Positions 8,780 through 17,391 of a stretch of 64,000 nt of DNA are shown here, in pieces; position 1 is the stretch's first letter; each line of letters starts with the position of its first letter. Made by a program: the position numbers and the translations under genes. Origin of the DNA: Pseudomonas flavescens (GTDB lineage: Bacteria > Pseudomonadota > Gammaproteobacteria > Pseudomonadales > Pseudomonadaceae); the NCBI RefSeq assembly GCF_013408425.1, contig NZ_JACBYV010000001.1, forward strand, positions 4,526,001 through 4,590,000. The letters are read 5' to 3'. The notes below the pieces were generated by a model, which searched no databases, had not been told where the DNA came from, and saw nothing but the letters and a program-made list of their open reading frames with translations.

Positions 8780-9095
8780 TCGCTGCAAGTCGGCCGGGTG
8801 CCTCCAGCGCATCCGGCCGAGCGGGCTCGTGTCCATCGACCGCTTGCCGATTTCGCCGAACAGATTCGTTTGCCTGCCGGCAGCCGCTATCCCGTTCGCG
8901 CGTCTTTACCGTTCACCGGTCAGGCCCTGACACTGCCGAGTTTGACGCCCTGCCAACGCCTGCGCCTCCGATCGCGATACCGGAATTGAGCGACTCGGTG
9001 CAGTGCACAGACATGGCAGACTTGCGCAACTTATCAGACATCGTACAATCAAAGCCTTTCCGTACGTGTTCATACGTCACCAACAGGAGCTAACA
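8780..9095. other. Intergenic region before the aldehyde dehydrogenase gene
   Basis: No convincing gene lies in these 316 bp. A GC-rich hairpin (CGGCCGG at 8791-8797, CCGGCCG at 8813-8819) follows the deaminase stop but lacks a T-run. Further on, ATCGTACAAT near 9045 loosely resembles the TCGTATACGA operators. The dehydrogenase has a good SD (AGGAG) 8 bp before its ATG. Confidence 0.5.
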
Positions 9096-10676
9096 ATGCC
9101 CGCTACCATCGGCCACAACATCATCGGCGGCGCGTACAGCGCAGCCGGCTCCGTAGTCCACAAGAGTCACGACGCCACCACTGGCGAAGCCCTTTCCTAC
9201 GACTTCATCCAGGCCACTCCTGAAGAAGTCGATGCCGCTGCCAAAGCCGCCGCTGCCGCCTACCCCGCTTACCGCAGCCTGTCCGCGGCCAAGCGCGCCG
9301 ATTTCCTCGACGCCATCGCCGACGAGCTGGATGCCCTGGGTGACGACTTCGTTGCCACCGTTACCCGCGAAACCGCCCTGCCGACCGCCCGGATCCAGGG
9401 CGAGCGTGGCCGTACCAGCGGCCAGATGCGCCTGTTCGCCAAAGTGCTGCGTCGCGGCGATTTCTACGGCGCGCGTATCGACCGCGCCCTGCCGGATCGC
9501 CAGCCGCTACCGCGCCCGGATCTGCGCCAGTACCGCATCGGCCTCGGCCCGGTTGCCGTGTTCGGCGCCAGCAACTTCCCGCTGGCCTTCTCCACCGCTG
9601 GCGGTGACACCGCTTCCGCGCTGGCCGCTGGCTGCCCGGTGGTATTCAAGGCCCACAGCGGCCACATGGCTACCGCTGCATTCGTGGGCGAAGCCATCCT
9701 GCGCGCTGCCGAGAAAACCGGCGCGCCGAAGGGCGTGTTCAACATGATCTACGGCAGCGGCGTCGGTGAGACTCTGGTCAAGCACCCGGCCATCCAGGCC
9801 GTTGGCTTCACCGGTTCGCTGAAAGGCGGTCGCGCCCTGTGCGACATGGCTGCAGCGCGCCCGCAACCGATCCCGGTGTTCGCCGAGATGAGCAGCATCA
9901 ACCCGGTCATCCTGCTGCCGGAAGCCATCAAGGCCCGTGGCGAGAAGATCGCTGGCGAGCTGGCAGGTTCGGTGGTCATGGGCTGCGGTCAGTTCTGCAC
10001 CAACCCTGGCCTGGTGATCGGTGTTCGTTCGCCTGAGTTCAGCGCCTTCCTGGAAAGCTTCACCGCCAAGATGGCCGAGCAGCAGCCGCAGACCATGCTC
10101 AACGCCGGCACCCTGAAGAGCTACGTGAAAGGCCTGGAAGCGCTCAACGCACATTCCGGCATCACGCACCTGACCGGTGCCAAGCAGGAAGGCAACCAGG
10201 CTCGCCCGCAACTGTTCAAGGCCGACGTCAGCCTGCTGCTGAACGGCGACGAGCTGCTGCAGGAAGAAGTCTTCGGTCCGACCACCATCGTCGTCGAAGT
10301 GGCTGACAAAGCCGAGCTGCTGGCGGCCATCAATGGCCTGCATGGTCAGCTGACCGCCACCCTGCTCACCGAGCCGGGCGATCTGGCCGGTAGCGAAGAG
10401 CTGTTCGCGCTGCTCGAGCAGAAAGTCGGCCGCGTGCTGTTCAACGGCTACCCGACTGGCGTGGAAGTCTGCGACTCCATGGTCCACGGCGGCCCGTACC
10501 CGGCGACTTCCGACGCCCGTGGTACGTCGGTCGGCACCCTGGCCATCGATCGCTTCCTGCGCCCGGTTTGCTACCAGAACTGCCCGGATGCGCTGCTGCC
10601 CGACGCCCTGAAGAACACCAACCCGCTGGGCATCGCCCGTCTGGTCGATGGCGCCAGCAGCCGCGACGCGCTGTAA
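9096..10676 (+). CDS. 2-oxoglutarate semialdehyde (2,5-dioxovalerate) dehydrogenase, NAD(P)+-dependent
   Basis: The protein has 526 residues from ATG 9096, preceded by AGGAG; the frame continues upstream without a better start. It is an aldehyde dehydrogenase with general base Glu264 (VFAEMSSINP) and catalytic nucleophile Cys301 (GCGQFCTNPG). FGASNFPLAFSTAGGDTASA is the cofactor-binding region characteristic of the long, about 525-residue, ketoglutarate semialdehyde dehydrogenase group. It would complete the route from hydroxyproline to 2-oxoglutarate. A clean intrinsic terminator follows at 10724. Confidence 0.88.
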   Translation: MPATIGHNIIGGAYSAAGSVVHKSHDATTGEALSYDFIQATPEEVDAAAKAAAAAYPAYRSLSAAKRADFLDAIADELDALGDDFVATVTRETALPTARIQGERGRTSGQMRLFAKVLRRGDFYGARIDRALPDRQPLPRPDLRQYRIGLGPVAVFGASNFPLAFSTAGGDTASALAAGCPVVFKAHSGHMATAAFVGEAILRAAEKTGAPKGVFNMIYGSGVGETLVKHPAIQAVGFTGSLKGGRALCDMAAARPQPIPVFAEMSSINPVILLPEAIKARGEKIAGELAGSVVMGCGQFCTNPGLVIGVRSPEFSAFLESFTAKMAEQQPQTMLNAGTLKSYVKGLEALNAHSGITHLTGAKQEGNQARPQLFKADVSLLLNGDELLQEEVFGPTTIVVEVADKAELLAAINGLHGQLTATLLTEPGDLAGSEELFALLEQKVGRVLFNGYPTGVEVCDSMVHGGPYPATSDARGTSVGTLAIDRFLRPVCYQNCPDALLPDALKNTNPLGIARLVDGASSRDAL

Positions 10677-10723
10677 GAAACGGCTCGGCGCTCCGGCGCC
10701 GGCCCGCTCTGCGCCGTAAAGAG

Positions 10724-10750
10724 AAAGCCGACCTCAGGGTCGGCTTTTTT
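10724..10750 (+). terminator. Rho-independent terminator after the aldehyde dehydrogenase
   Basis: A perfect 10-bp stem (AAAGCCGACC, loop TCAG, GGTCGGCTTT) runs into six T residues, 47 bp after the dehydrogenase stop. Confidence 0.92.
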
Positions 10751-10830
10751 GTGGATGGTGGATTGGCGTTGTACCCGTGTGCCGCCGCGCTCGAACCGGG
10801 CTATGGCAGAGGGCATTTGCGCGGATCTAC

Positions 10831-10859
10831 TGTGGGAGCGGGCATGGCCCGCTCCCACG
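10831..10859. repeat. REP-like palindrome
   Basis: TGTGGGAGCGGGC and GCCCGCTCCCACG face each other across ATG. It shares its core with the palindrome at 7569. Confidence 0.7.
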
Positions 10860-10885
10860 AACGTGCGATGCGCACCGATCAACTC

Positions 10886-10915
10886 GTAGGGTGGATAACG
10901 CGAAGCTTATCCACC
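10886..10915. repeat. GTAGGGTGG-type inverted repeat
   Basis: GTAGGGTGGATAA is followed by TTATCCACC (arms 10890-10898 and 10907-10915). It is the first of several GTAGGGTGG palindromes in the window; others are near 19562 and 26539. The 430 bp between the dehydrogenase and the next transporter (10677-11106) otherwise hold only the terminator and a REP palindrome. Confidence 0.6.
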
Positions 10916-11106
10916 AGCGATCGCGCCGTGCGCGCAGTCAACTGCCAGCCTCGAGGCGCTTGCGCGAAAACCCTGTCGCTCACGACTACCCCCAGGTCGC
11001 ACTCGAATCCCGCCACGGCGGGCGAGCCACGTAAGTTATCCACAGATGGACGCAAAGGCCCGGGCCAGGCGCGTTCGCATGTTGGAGCAACTGCGCGGAG
11101 GCAGCC

Positions 11107-12423
11107 ATGAGCGTGACCACTTATCCACAACAGGCGACGCACGTCGATCTTGGCATTCTGCGCAAGGTGATCGCCGCCTCGGCCATCGGCAACTTCGTCG
11201 AATGGTTCGACTTCGCCGTCTACGGCTTCCTGGCCGTCACCATCGCCGCGCTGTTCTTCCCTCAGGGTGATCCGGCCCTGGCGTTGCTGCAGACCTTCGC
11301 GGTATTCGCCGTGTCGTTCGCACTGCGCCCGCTGGGCGGCATCGTGTTCGGCATCCTGGGAGACCGCATCGGCCGCAAGCGCGTGCTGTCGATCACCGTG
11401 CTGCTGATGGCCGGCGCCACCACCCTGATCGGCCTACTGCCCACCTATGCCAGCATCGGCCTGGTCGCGCCGCTGCTGCTGGCCCTGGCGCGCTGCCTGC
11501 AGGGCTTCTCTGCGGGCGGCGAGTACGCGGGCGCCTGCGCCTTCGTCATGGAGCACGCGCCAACCGAACAGAAGGCCCGTTATGGCAGCTTCGTACCCGT
11601 CTCCACCTTCGCGGCCTTCGCCTGTGCGGCGGGCCTGGTGTTCGGCCTGGGCCTGTGGCTGGACGAAACGCAGATGCAGGCCTGGGGCTGGCGCGTACCC
11701 TTCCTGATCGCCGCACCGCTGGGCCTGGTGGGTTTGTACATGCGCCTGCGCCTGGATGAATCGCCCGCATTCCAGGCCCTGGCCGCGCAAGCGCACCCGG
11801 AGCACTCGCCACTGCGCGAAACCTTGCGTGAGCACGGCGCCACCGTGCTGTGCCTGTCAGCCTTCATCTCCGCCACGGCGCTGTCGTTCTACATGTTCAC
11901 CACCTACCTGACCACCTACATGCAGGTGGTCGGCGGCGCGGCGAGGCCCACGGCACTGCTCGCCAGCCTCATGGCACTGCTGTTCGCCACCTTGCTGTGC
12001 CCCTTCGTGGGCCGCTATTCGGATCGCGTGGGCCGCCGCCGAACCATCCTCACCGCTGGCGTGGCATTGATCGTCGCGGTCTATCCGGCCTTCACCCTGG
12101 CTGCCTCGGGCAGCCTGCTGGCCTCGGCCCTCGGCGCCATGCTGCTGGCCGTCGGCGCGGTGATCTGCGGGGTGGTAACCGCCGTGCTGCTCTCCGAACA
12201 ATTCCCCACCCGCGTGCGTTACACCGCCTCGGCCTTCACCTACAACCTGGCCTACACGGTGTTCGGCGGCACCGCACCACTGGTCGCCACCTGGCTGATC
12301 GAGGTGACCGGCAACCGCATGTCGCCGGCCTTCTACCTGATCGCCATCGCCCTGCTGGCTCTGGTAGGCGGCCTGTCGCTACCGGAGTCGTCGAAGCGTT
12401 CGCTGGAAGACCCGATGTCGTAA
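11107..12423 (+). CDS. MFS transporter of the metabolite:H+ symporter (ProP/MHS) type
   Basis: The protein has 438 residues and about twelve membrane helices. GNFVEWFDFAVYGFLA is the typical start of metabolite:H+ symporters. The MFS loop signature GILGDRIGRKRVL follows helix 2, and GFSAGGEYAGACAFVMEHAP in helix 4-5 is characteristic of the ProP/ShiA/KgtP group. Family substrates include proline, betaine, 2-oxoglutarate and shikimate. Placement just after the hydroxyproline genes makes proline-like substrates or 2-oxoglutarate plausible, but this is inference. An independent promoter is likely, because a terminator and repeats precede it. Confidence 0.85.
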   Translation: MSVTTYPQQATHVDLGILRKVIAASAIGNFVEWFDFAVYGFLAVTIAALFFPQGDPALALLQTFAVFAVSFALRPLGGIVFGILGDRIGRKRVLSITVLLMAGATTLIGLLPTYASIGLVAPLLLALARCLQGFSAGGEYAGACAFVMEHAPTEQKARYGSFVPVSTFAAFACAAGLVFGLGLWLDETQMQAWGWRVPFLIAAPLGLVGLYMRLRLDESPAFQALAAQAHPEHSPLRETLREHGATVLCLSAFISATALSFYMFTTYLTTYMQVVGGAARPTALLASLMALLFATLLCPFVGRYSDRVGRRRTILTAGVALIVAVYPAFTLAASGSLLASALGAMLLAVGAVICGVVTAVLLSEQFPTRVRYTASAFTYNLAYTVFGGTAPLVATWLIEVTGNRMSPAFYLIAIALLALVGGLSLPESSKRSLEDPMS

Positions 12424-12468
12424 GGCAGCGTTATGATGGGCGCCCTCCTCGTTCCAATGGGTGCCCCC

Positions 12469-13227
12469 ATGCGACTCGATCCCGTACATGAACCCGACGG
12501 CCGCCTGCTCGGCCAATGCTTCCGGCTGCACCAGCCGGCCTCGCTGGAAGAGCTACTGAGCGCCTATGACGATGTGCCCGACGGACATCGCCATCTGTTC
12601 ACCCTGGATGACCTGGGTCAAGCGCTCTACACCGCGATGCATGCGAGCAACCGCCATGATCTGGACAGCGGCGACTGGCTGCAGGAGGCGGGGATCGCCG
12701 CGAGCTGGCTGGAAGATGGCTATCCACGGGACGACCTGTCGCTGCAGCAGCGACTGCACATCCGTCGCCAGGGGTTTGAACGCACGATGCAGGAAACCTC
12801 CTTCGACGACCTGTTCGCCAAGGATCTGCGTGTGGATGAAGACAGCCTCGCCGACCTGGTGGCTGCCAATACCGACCTGGTCTCGGTGCTTGATGATGAA
12901 TGCTATCTGCTGCGGATTCCCGTACAGCGCGCCTGCGAGGCCATCTACGGCTTCGCCAATGGCTACTTTTCCAGCGACCTGTCGCCTCAGGAGAATTTCC
13001 GCCTGGCCGAGCATCTGGAAAACCACTACGGCTATGCCCTGTTCGGCATCGGCGCCAGCCTCATCGCCTTTCGTCGCTCACGGGCCCTGGATCAGGCGCA
13101 GACCGCCAGCCTGCTCGATCTGCTGAGCCGCCTGTATGCCCGCGAGGACAATGGGGCGCAGGTTCGGGCACTGTTCGCGGACAGTATCGAGAACCGCGAG
13201 CTGCTGGTGCTGCGCTACACCGAATGA
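12469..13227 (+). CDS. Uncharacterised soluble protein
   Basis: The protein has 252 residues from ATG 12469 (MRLDPVHEPDGRLLGQCFRL); an in-frame ATG at 12433 would add twelve residues with poorer character. It is acidic and rich in charged helices, without signal peptide or membrane segments, and I recognise no catalytic motif. HHH-type or metal motifs are absent. It stands alone between the MFS transporter and the LRR kinase and is convergent with the kinase (10 bp between stops). Codon use looks like that of the neighbours, so it is probably a native core gene of unknown role. Confidence 0.7.
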   Translation: MRLDPVHEPDGRLLGQCFRLHQPASLEELLSAYDDVPDGHRHLFTLDDLGQALYTAMHASNRHDLDSGDWLQEAGIAASWLEDGYPRDDLSLQQRLHIRRQGFERTMQETSFDDLFAKDLRVDEDSLADLVAANTDLVSVLDDECYLLRIPVQRACEAIYGFANGYFSSDLSPQENFRLAEHLENHYGYALFGIGASLIAFRRSRALDQAQTASLLDLLSRLYAREDNGAQVRALFADSIENRELLVLRYTE

Positions 13228-13237
13228 CCGGGTGAAA

Positions 13238-14605
13238 TCAGATCGGCAGCAGATCCGTCTCGACGCCAGCGCTCGACTCATCGCGGTTGCCCGATTGCAT
13301 GGCCAACAGACGCGCCAGCGTCGTATCGATTTCGATGAAGTCGGGTCGGGCACTGACCTGCGGTTGCTGGCAACGCATCACCAGCTCTTCCAGCAGCGCC
13401 GCGTAGAGCGCGGGCACTTCGCTTCGGGTGAGCAACTCTTCGAGCAGAATGCCAAAGGCGCGCACCTCGATGCGCTGCACGGCTGCGTGTTGCCAGGGGG
13501 CCGCCGGGGGCTGGAACGACGCGGCACCGAAGTCACCGAGCAGCACCTCGCCAGCGTCATCGAGCAGGATGTTGTGGCCGTAGAGGTCGCCGTGGGAAAT
13601 GCCCTGCGCATGCAGGTGACGCAACGCCGAGGCGATGCCGCAGACCACTCGCAACGCCTGAGCGAAGGGCGCCCGCCAGGCTGACGGATAGGTGTCACGG
13701 CTGCAGCTCTCCAGGCTCGGCGGCCCGGCCAGGGTGCTGAACCGCGGATCGACGAGGCCCAGTAGCAGCCCCTGCTCGCCTTCGGGTGCCGCAGCGAGAC
13801 GCCCGAGTACGTCGATCAGATTCGGGTGGCGCCCGGCGGCGAGGCAGGCGCGCATTTCGCTGTCCGGGGTACCGTCGCTGGTCATCTGGCCCTTGAACAG
13901 TTTGAGCGCCACAGCCTCGCACGCGCCATCCGGCCGCTGCCAGCGGGCATGGTGAATGATGCCGGACGCGCCCTGACCCAGCACCTCACCCACCTGCAAC
14001 TCCTGCCACGGCACCTCGGGTGCCAGGGACTCGAATGCCGCACTGCTGTCGAAAGGATTACCGGCGTAGGCCAGCCAGGCCAGGCGGGGCAGATCCAGCA
14101 GCGCATCCGGCAAGCCGGGTAGTCGATTGGCGGCGATGCGCAGCAACTCCAGCTTCTCCAGGCGCGCCAGGCTGGCGGGCAATGCACTCAGGCGATTGCC
14201 GGCGAGCATCAGTTTCTGCAGTTCGACGCAGTCGCCGAGGGCTTCAGGCAGACTCTCCAGGCAGTTGTCGGTCAGGATCAGCCAGCGCAGGTGCGGAGGT
14301 AGGGCCTTCTCGGACAACTCACGAATACGGTTGGACTTGAAACCCACCATGCGCAACGACAGGCAGCGACCCACCGACTCCGGCACATGCTCGAAGCGAT
14401 TGTTGGAGCAGAACAACACCTGCAGACGATGCAGCCGGTGCAGGTCGTGGGGCAAATCGCTCAGCAGGTTGCCGCTCAGGTTGAGCACTTCGAGGCTGTC
14501 GGCCAGCGTGTAGATTTCCTCGGGAAACCGCTCCAGCGCGGCGCACAGGTCGAGACGGGTGATGCCATGGAGCTGGCCGGCACGCAATTGATCGAGGGTA
14601 TGCAT
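13238..14605 (-). CDS. Leucine-rich-repeat protein kinase
   Basis: The protein has 455 residues. Residues about 15-185 hold roughly seven leucine-rich repeats of the LxxLxLxxNxLxxLP type (for example LEVLNLSGNLLSDLPHDL). Residues about 203-435 are a Hanks-type protein kinase with a complete active site: glycine loop GQGASG (210-215), ATP lysine Lys235 in VALKLFK, Glu250 in the C-helix region, catalytic loop HGDLYGHN with Asp340 and Asn345, and DFG at 358-360. HGD replaces HRD, so it is not an RD kinase. No membrane segment is seen, so it is probably cytoplasmic. Substrate and signal are unknown. Confidence 0.85.
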   Translation of the reverse strand: MHTLDQLRAGQLHGITRLDLCAALERFPEEIYTLADSLEVLNLSGNLLSDLPHDLHRLHRLQVLFCSNNRFEHVPESVGRCLSLRMVGFKSNRIRELSEKALPPHLRWLILTDNCLESLPEALGDCVELQKLMLAGNRLSALPASLARLEKLELLRIAANRLPGLPDALLDLPRLAWLAYAGNPFDSSAAFESLAPEVPWQELQVGEVLGQGASGIIHHARWQRPDGACEAVALKLFKGQMTSDGTPDSEMRACLAAGRHPNLIDVLGRLAAAPEGEQGLLLGLVDPRFSTLAGPPSLESCSRDTYPSAWRAPFAQALRVVCGIASALRHLHAQGISHGDLYGHNILLDDAGEVLLGDFGAASFQPPAAPWQHAAVQRIEVRAFGILLEELLTRSEVPALYAALLEELVMRCQQPQVSARPDFIEIDTTLARLLAMQSGNRDESSAGVETDLLPI

Positions 14606-14763
14606 GCTGGCGCAGGCTCGGGCAGGAAGGAGCCTGCCATTCTAAGCGATCATGGCCCTTGGCCACCCAGTGCCCAGAAGAAAAATTTCCCGTTTGCCGA
14701 ACAGTTGTCCAAAGGCATGCATCGCGACAGGTCAGCGGCGGGGTCAGCGCCGTATCACGGGCC

Positions 14764-15031
14764 TAGGGCCTGTTAACACTACCGCACGACCGCGCCGGAG
14801 CCCGTTTTGCCGCGAGGCAAGGCACGAGCCGCGAAGTTTAGCGGGCTAAATGAGCCGGCGAGAAACGCCGTATCGCGGCAAAACGGGCCCGGCCCTGTGG
14901 GTTGCGCGAAAAATCTCGCCATGCGTTGTTGGAGGACTTGGCAAGGGAACAACCATTCCCTGCGTCCTCCGCCTAGCCTGGCGAGATTTTGCGCAGCAAC
15001 GCGGCTTGCGCGGTAGCGTTAACAGGCCCTA
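14764..15031. mobile_element. 268-bp inverted-repeat element (MITE-like), probable TA target
   Basis: The ends form a 22-bp inverted repeat (14764-14785 and 15010-15031; outer TAGGGCCTGTTAAC) with one mismatch. Inside are two more long palindromes: CCCGTTTTGCCGCG/CGCGGCAAAACGGG (about 14801-14890) and GCGCGAAAAATCTCGCC/GGCGAGATTTTGCGC (about 14901-14995). It has no coding capacity of its own. Both ends carry TA, as expected for a TA target duplication. It overlaps the 3' end of the VWA gene and supplies its stop codon. The 158 bp to its left, up to the kinase start, hold nothing I recognise. Confidence 0.7.
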
Positions 15032-15656
15032 ACGAGTCGATGTGCCGGTACTCGGCGCCCAGCTCATCTGCCAGTTGCGCAGCGCGGCCCAGACGGATCG
15101 GCGCGCATTCGATATCCACCAGTGTCGCCGGACAGGGGCTGGGCGGCAGGGCTGGCCATTCCCGCAAGCGCCCGTCGGTGACCACCAGCAGGCGTTGCTC
15201 CTCACCCGGCTTGAGACGCTGACGCCGCTGCAGCCAGCCATGGGCGTCCTGCAATGCCGGGATCAACGGGCTGCCGCCACCGGCCCCGAGCTCCACCAGC
15301 CATTGTTGCAGAGCGCCGCACGCCTTCTGGCCCTGCCAGTGCCATTGCGGTCGTGTTCCCTGGGCGTCCAGCACGGCGATCCGCGCACGCTCGCGGTAGG
15401 CCCGCTCGAAGACTTCGGCGAGCAACCCCTTAGCCTTGCCCAGCGCACCGTGACGCCGGGTCGAGGCCGAAGCATCGACGACAATCAGCCATAGCTGTGT
15501 CGGTGCGCTGCTTCGGGACCAATGCTGCAAATCCGCACGACGCTTCGGCTTGCCTTGCAACAAGGTGGCAAGCCAGTCGATGGCGCCGCTGGCACCACGC
15601 TGCCTGGCACCACGGCGGCCCTGTGCCTGTTTGCCGGGGGCCGGCTTCGCATCCAT
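14973..15656 (-). CDS. VWA-domain protein, ChlD-like partner of the metal chelatase AAA protein
   Basis: The protein has 227 residues from ATG 15656, 26 bp after the AAA gene stop. The N-terminal basic stretch is followed by a von Willebrand A domain with the MIDAS motif DASAS in LWLIVVDASASTRRHGAL. LLVVTDGRLREWP follows. With the AAA protein it resembles the ChlI/ChlD pair that drives metal chelatases; in Pseudomonas this pair accompanies CobN and probably serves cobalt insertion. The last residues after RHIDSL (GPVNATAQAALLRKISPG) are encoded by the inverted-repeat element. Removing the element and one TA gives RHIDSLGP and a stop, so the native tail was probably 16 residues shorter. Confidence 0.8.
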   Translation of the reverse strand: MDAKPAPGKQAQGRRGARQRGASGAIDWLATLLQGKPKRRADLQHWSRSSAPTQLWLIVVDASASTRRHGALGKAKGLLAEVFERAYRERARIAVLDAQGTRPQWHWQGQKACGALQQWLVELGAGGGSPLIPALQDAHGWLQRRQRLKPGEEQRLLVVTDGRLREWPALPPSPCPATLVDIECAPIRLGRAAQLADELGAEYRHIDSLGPVNATAQAALLRKISPG

Positions 15657-15682
15657 CCCCGCTCTGGCACGCGGGGGGATGC

Positions 15683-16690
15683 CTAGGGCTTTTTTGCCCA
15701 GCGCGGCGGTTCACGGCGCTCGCCGGCGGTCTGCGCTTGCGGCGGCAACTCGCCCCACTGACCGTCGCCCGCTGCGGGCTGCTCGCTCGGCGCCTGGGCG
15801 GGAGGGCTGGCCGGCGGCTGAGCCTGCTGCCGGGGGGGCGTGTGCCGACGGCGATGGCGCAGCACGAAGTCCTCGACCGCATCGATATCCACAGGCTCGA
15901 TACCCGTCGCGCCACGCCAGGCCGCATGGGCACGGGCCGCGCGCAACCAGACCAGATCGGCACGCAAGCCATCGACACCGGCCTCGAAACAGCGCTCGGT
16001 GATCGCCTCCAATGCCTGATCGTCGAGCGCGATGCGCGCTACCTGAGCACGGGCCTGTTCACACCGCTCGGCCAGTGCCGCCTGCTGCTCGGCCCACTGC
16101 GCGATGAACGCCTGGGGGTCGGCATCGAAAGCCAGGCGGCGGCGGACGATGTCGGCCCGCGCCCCCGGTTGCGGCTGGCCATCCAGCGCCAGGTTGAGGC
16201 CGAAGCGGTCGAGCAGTTGCGGGCGCAGCTCGCCCTCTTCGGCGTTCATGGTGCCGATCAGGATGAAGCGCGCACTGTGGCGATGAGAGATACCGTCACG
16301 CTCGACATGATTGACGCCACTGGCTGCCGCATCGAGCAGCAGATCGACCAGATGATCGGGCAGCAGATTGACTTCATCCACATACAGCACCCCACCATCG
16401 GCCTTGCTCAGCAGGCCGGGCGAGAACTGCGCGCGGCTTTCGCCAAGGGCAGCGTCCAGATCGAGCGTACCGACAATGCGCTCCTCGCTGGCACCCAGCG
16501 GCAGGGTAACGAACACGCCGCTCTCCAGCAGCTCGGCCAGGCCGCGGGCCAGGGTCGATTTGGCCATGCCCCGCGGGCCTTCGATCAGCACCCCGCCGAT
16601 TGCCGGATCGACCGCCACCAGGCACAGCGCCAACTTCAGCGAGTCGGCACCGACCACGGCGGCAAGGGGGAAGTGGGCGTTATCGGTCAT
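15683..16690 (-). CDS. ChlI/BchI-like AAA+ ATPase, probable cobaltochelatase subunit
   Basis: The protein has 335 residues. Walker A is GPRGMAKST (38-46), a variant usual in this chelatase-like group, and Walker B lies in [20 protein letters not shown]. Sensor and arginine-finger regions follow ([22 protein letters not shown]). The last 60 residues are Pro/Gln/Ala-rich. Magnesium chelatase I subunits power metal insertion by the large subunit. Here the genome neighbourhood (CobN at 19672) indicates cobalt insertion into hydrogenobyrinate diamide, replacing the CobS/CobT pair. It is transcribed with the VWA gene and divergently from the LOG gene at 16813. Confidence 0.85.
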   Translation of the reverse strand: MTDNAHFPLAAVVGADSLKLALCLVAVDPAIGGVLIEGPRGMAKSTLARGLAELLESGVFVTLPLGASEERIVGTLDLDAALGESRAQFSPGLLSKADGGVLYVDEVNLLPDHLVDLLLDAAASGVNHVERDGISHRHSARFILIGTMNAEEGELRPQLLDRFGLNLALDGQPQPGARADIVRRRLAFDADPQAFIAQWAEQQAALAERCEQARAQVARIALDDQALEAITERCFEAGVDGLRADLVWLRAARAHAAWRGATGIEPVDIDAVEDFVLRHRRRHTPPRQQAQPPASPPAQAPSEQPAAGDGQWGELPPQAQTAGERREPPRWAKKP

Positions 16691-16812
16691 GGCGCAATCC
16701 GGCTGAGCAAAGCCGCCATTGTAGCAGCGGGCGGTCGAATCCCACCCCGCTGTTCTGCTATGGTCGGCGGTTTCGCGATGCTGTCGCGTGCGATTTATCC
16801 AGGGAGACTCAG

Positions 16813-17391
16813 ATGCGCCTGTGCATTTTCTGCGGTTCCAATGCGGGCACCAATCCCGTCTATATCGAGGCGGCTACCCGCCTCGGCCAAACGCTGGCCA
16901 AAGCCGGCATCGGCCTGGTGTATGGCGGCGCGTCCGTCGGTCTGATGGGCGCCGTGGCCGACGCGGCGCTGGAGGCCGGTGGCGAGGTGATCGGCGTGAT
17001 TCCGCGTTCGCTGTGGGAAAAGGAAGTGGCCCACACCGGCCTCGATGACCTGCGAATCGTCGACTCCATGCATCAGCGCAAAGCGCTGATGGCCGAATTG
17101 TCCGATGGTTTCATCGCCCTGCCGGGCGGCGTCGGCACCCTCGAAGAACTGTTCGAGGTATGGACCTGGGCACAACTGGGCCACCACCGCAAACCCTGCG
17201 CACTGCTCAACATCAATGGCTACTACGACCGCCTCAGCGCCTTCCTCGACCACATGGTCGACGAAGCCTTCGTCAAGGCGCCGCACCGCGAGATGCTGAT
17301 CGTCGAACAGGACATCGACGCACTGCTGAAGGCGATCAACGGCTATGAAGCGCCGCAGGTGGGCAAATGGATCGGCCGGCAGGAAACCTGA
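16813..17391 (+). CDS. LOG-family protein (cytokinin riboside 5'-monophosphate phosphoribohydrolase type)
   Basis: The protein has 192 residues. It begins [17 protein letters not shown] and carries [19 protein letters not shown] and the family signature [18 protein letters not shown], with the catalytic Arg/Glu region around SMHQRKALM. The family was long annotated as lysine decarboxylase but hydrolyses nucleoside 5'-monophosphates to base and ribose phosphate. The gene overlaps the following Nudix gene by one base in ATGA, so the two are co-translated. Both are nucleotide hydrolases, so a shared role in nucleotide clean-up is plausible. Confidence 0.88.
   Translation: MRLCIFCGSNAGTNPVYIEAATRLGQTLAKAGIGLVYGGASVGLMGAVADAALEAGGEVIGVIPRSLWEKEVAHTGLDDLRIVDSMHQRKALMAELSDGFIALPGGVGTLEELFEVWTWAQLGHHRKPCALLNINGYYDRLSAFLDHMVDEAFVKAPHREMLIVEQDIDALLKAINGYEAPQVGKWIGRQET

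Noticed and set aside
11034..11135. TTATCCAC(A) DnaA-box-like sequences suggesting an origin
   Set aside because: Single copies of TTATCCACA recur all over the window, often inside repeats or genes; there is no cluster, no AT-rich unwinding region and no dnaA nearby.
15497..16945. Plus-strand open frame of 482 codons
   Set aside because: Antisense of the chelatase AAA and VWA genes and running into the LOG gene in another frame.
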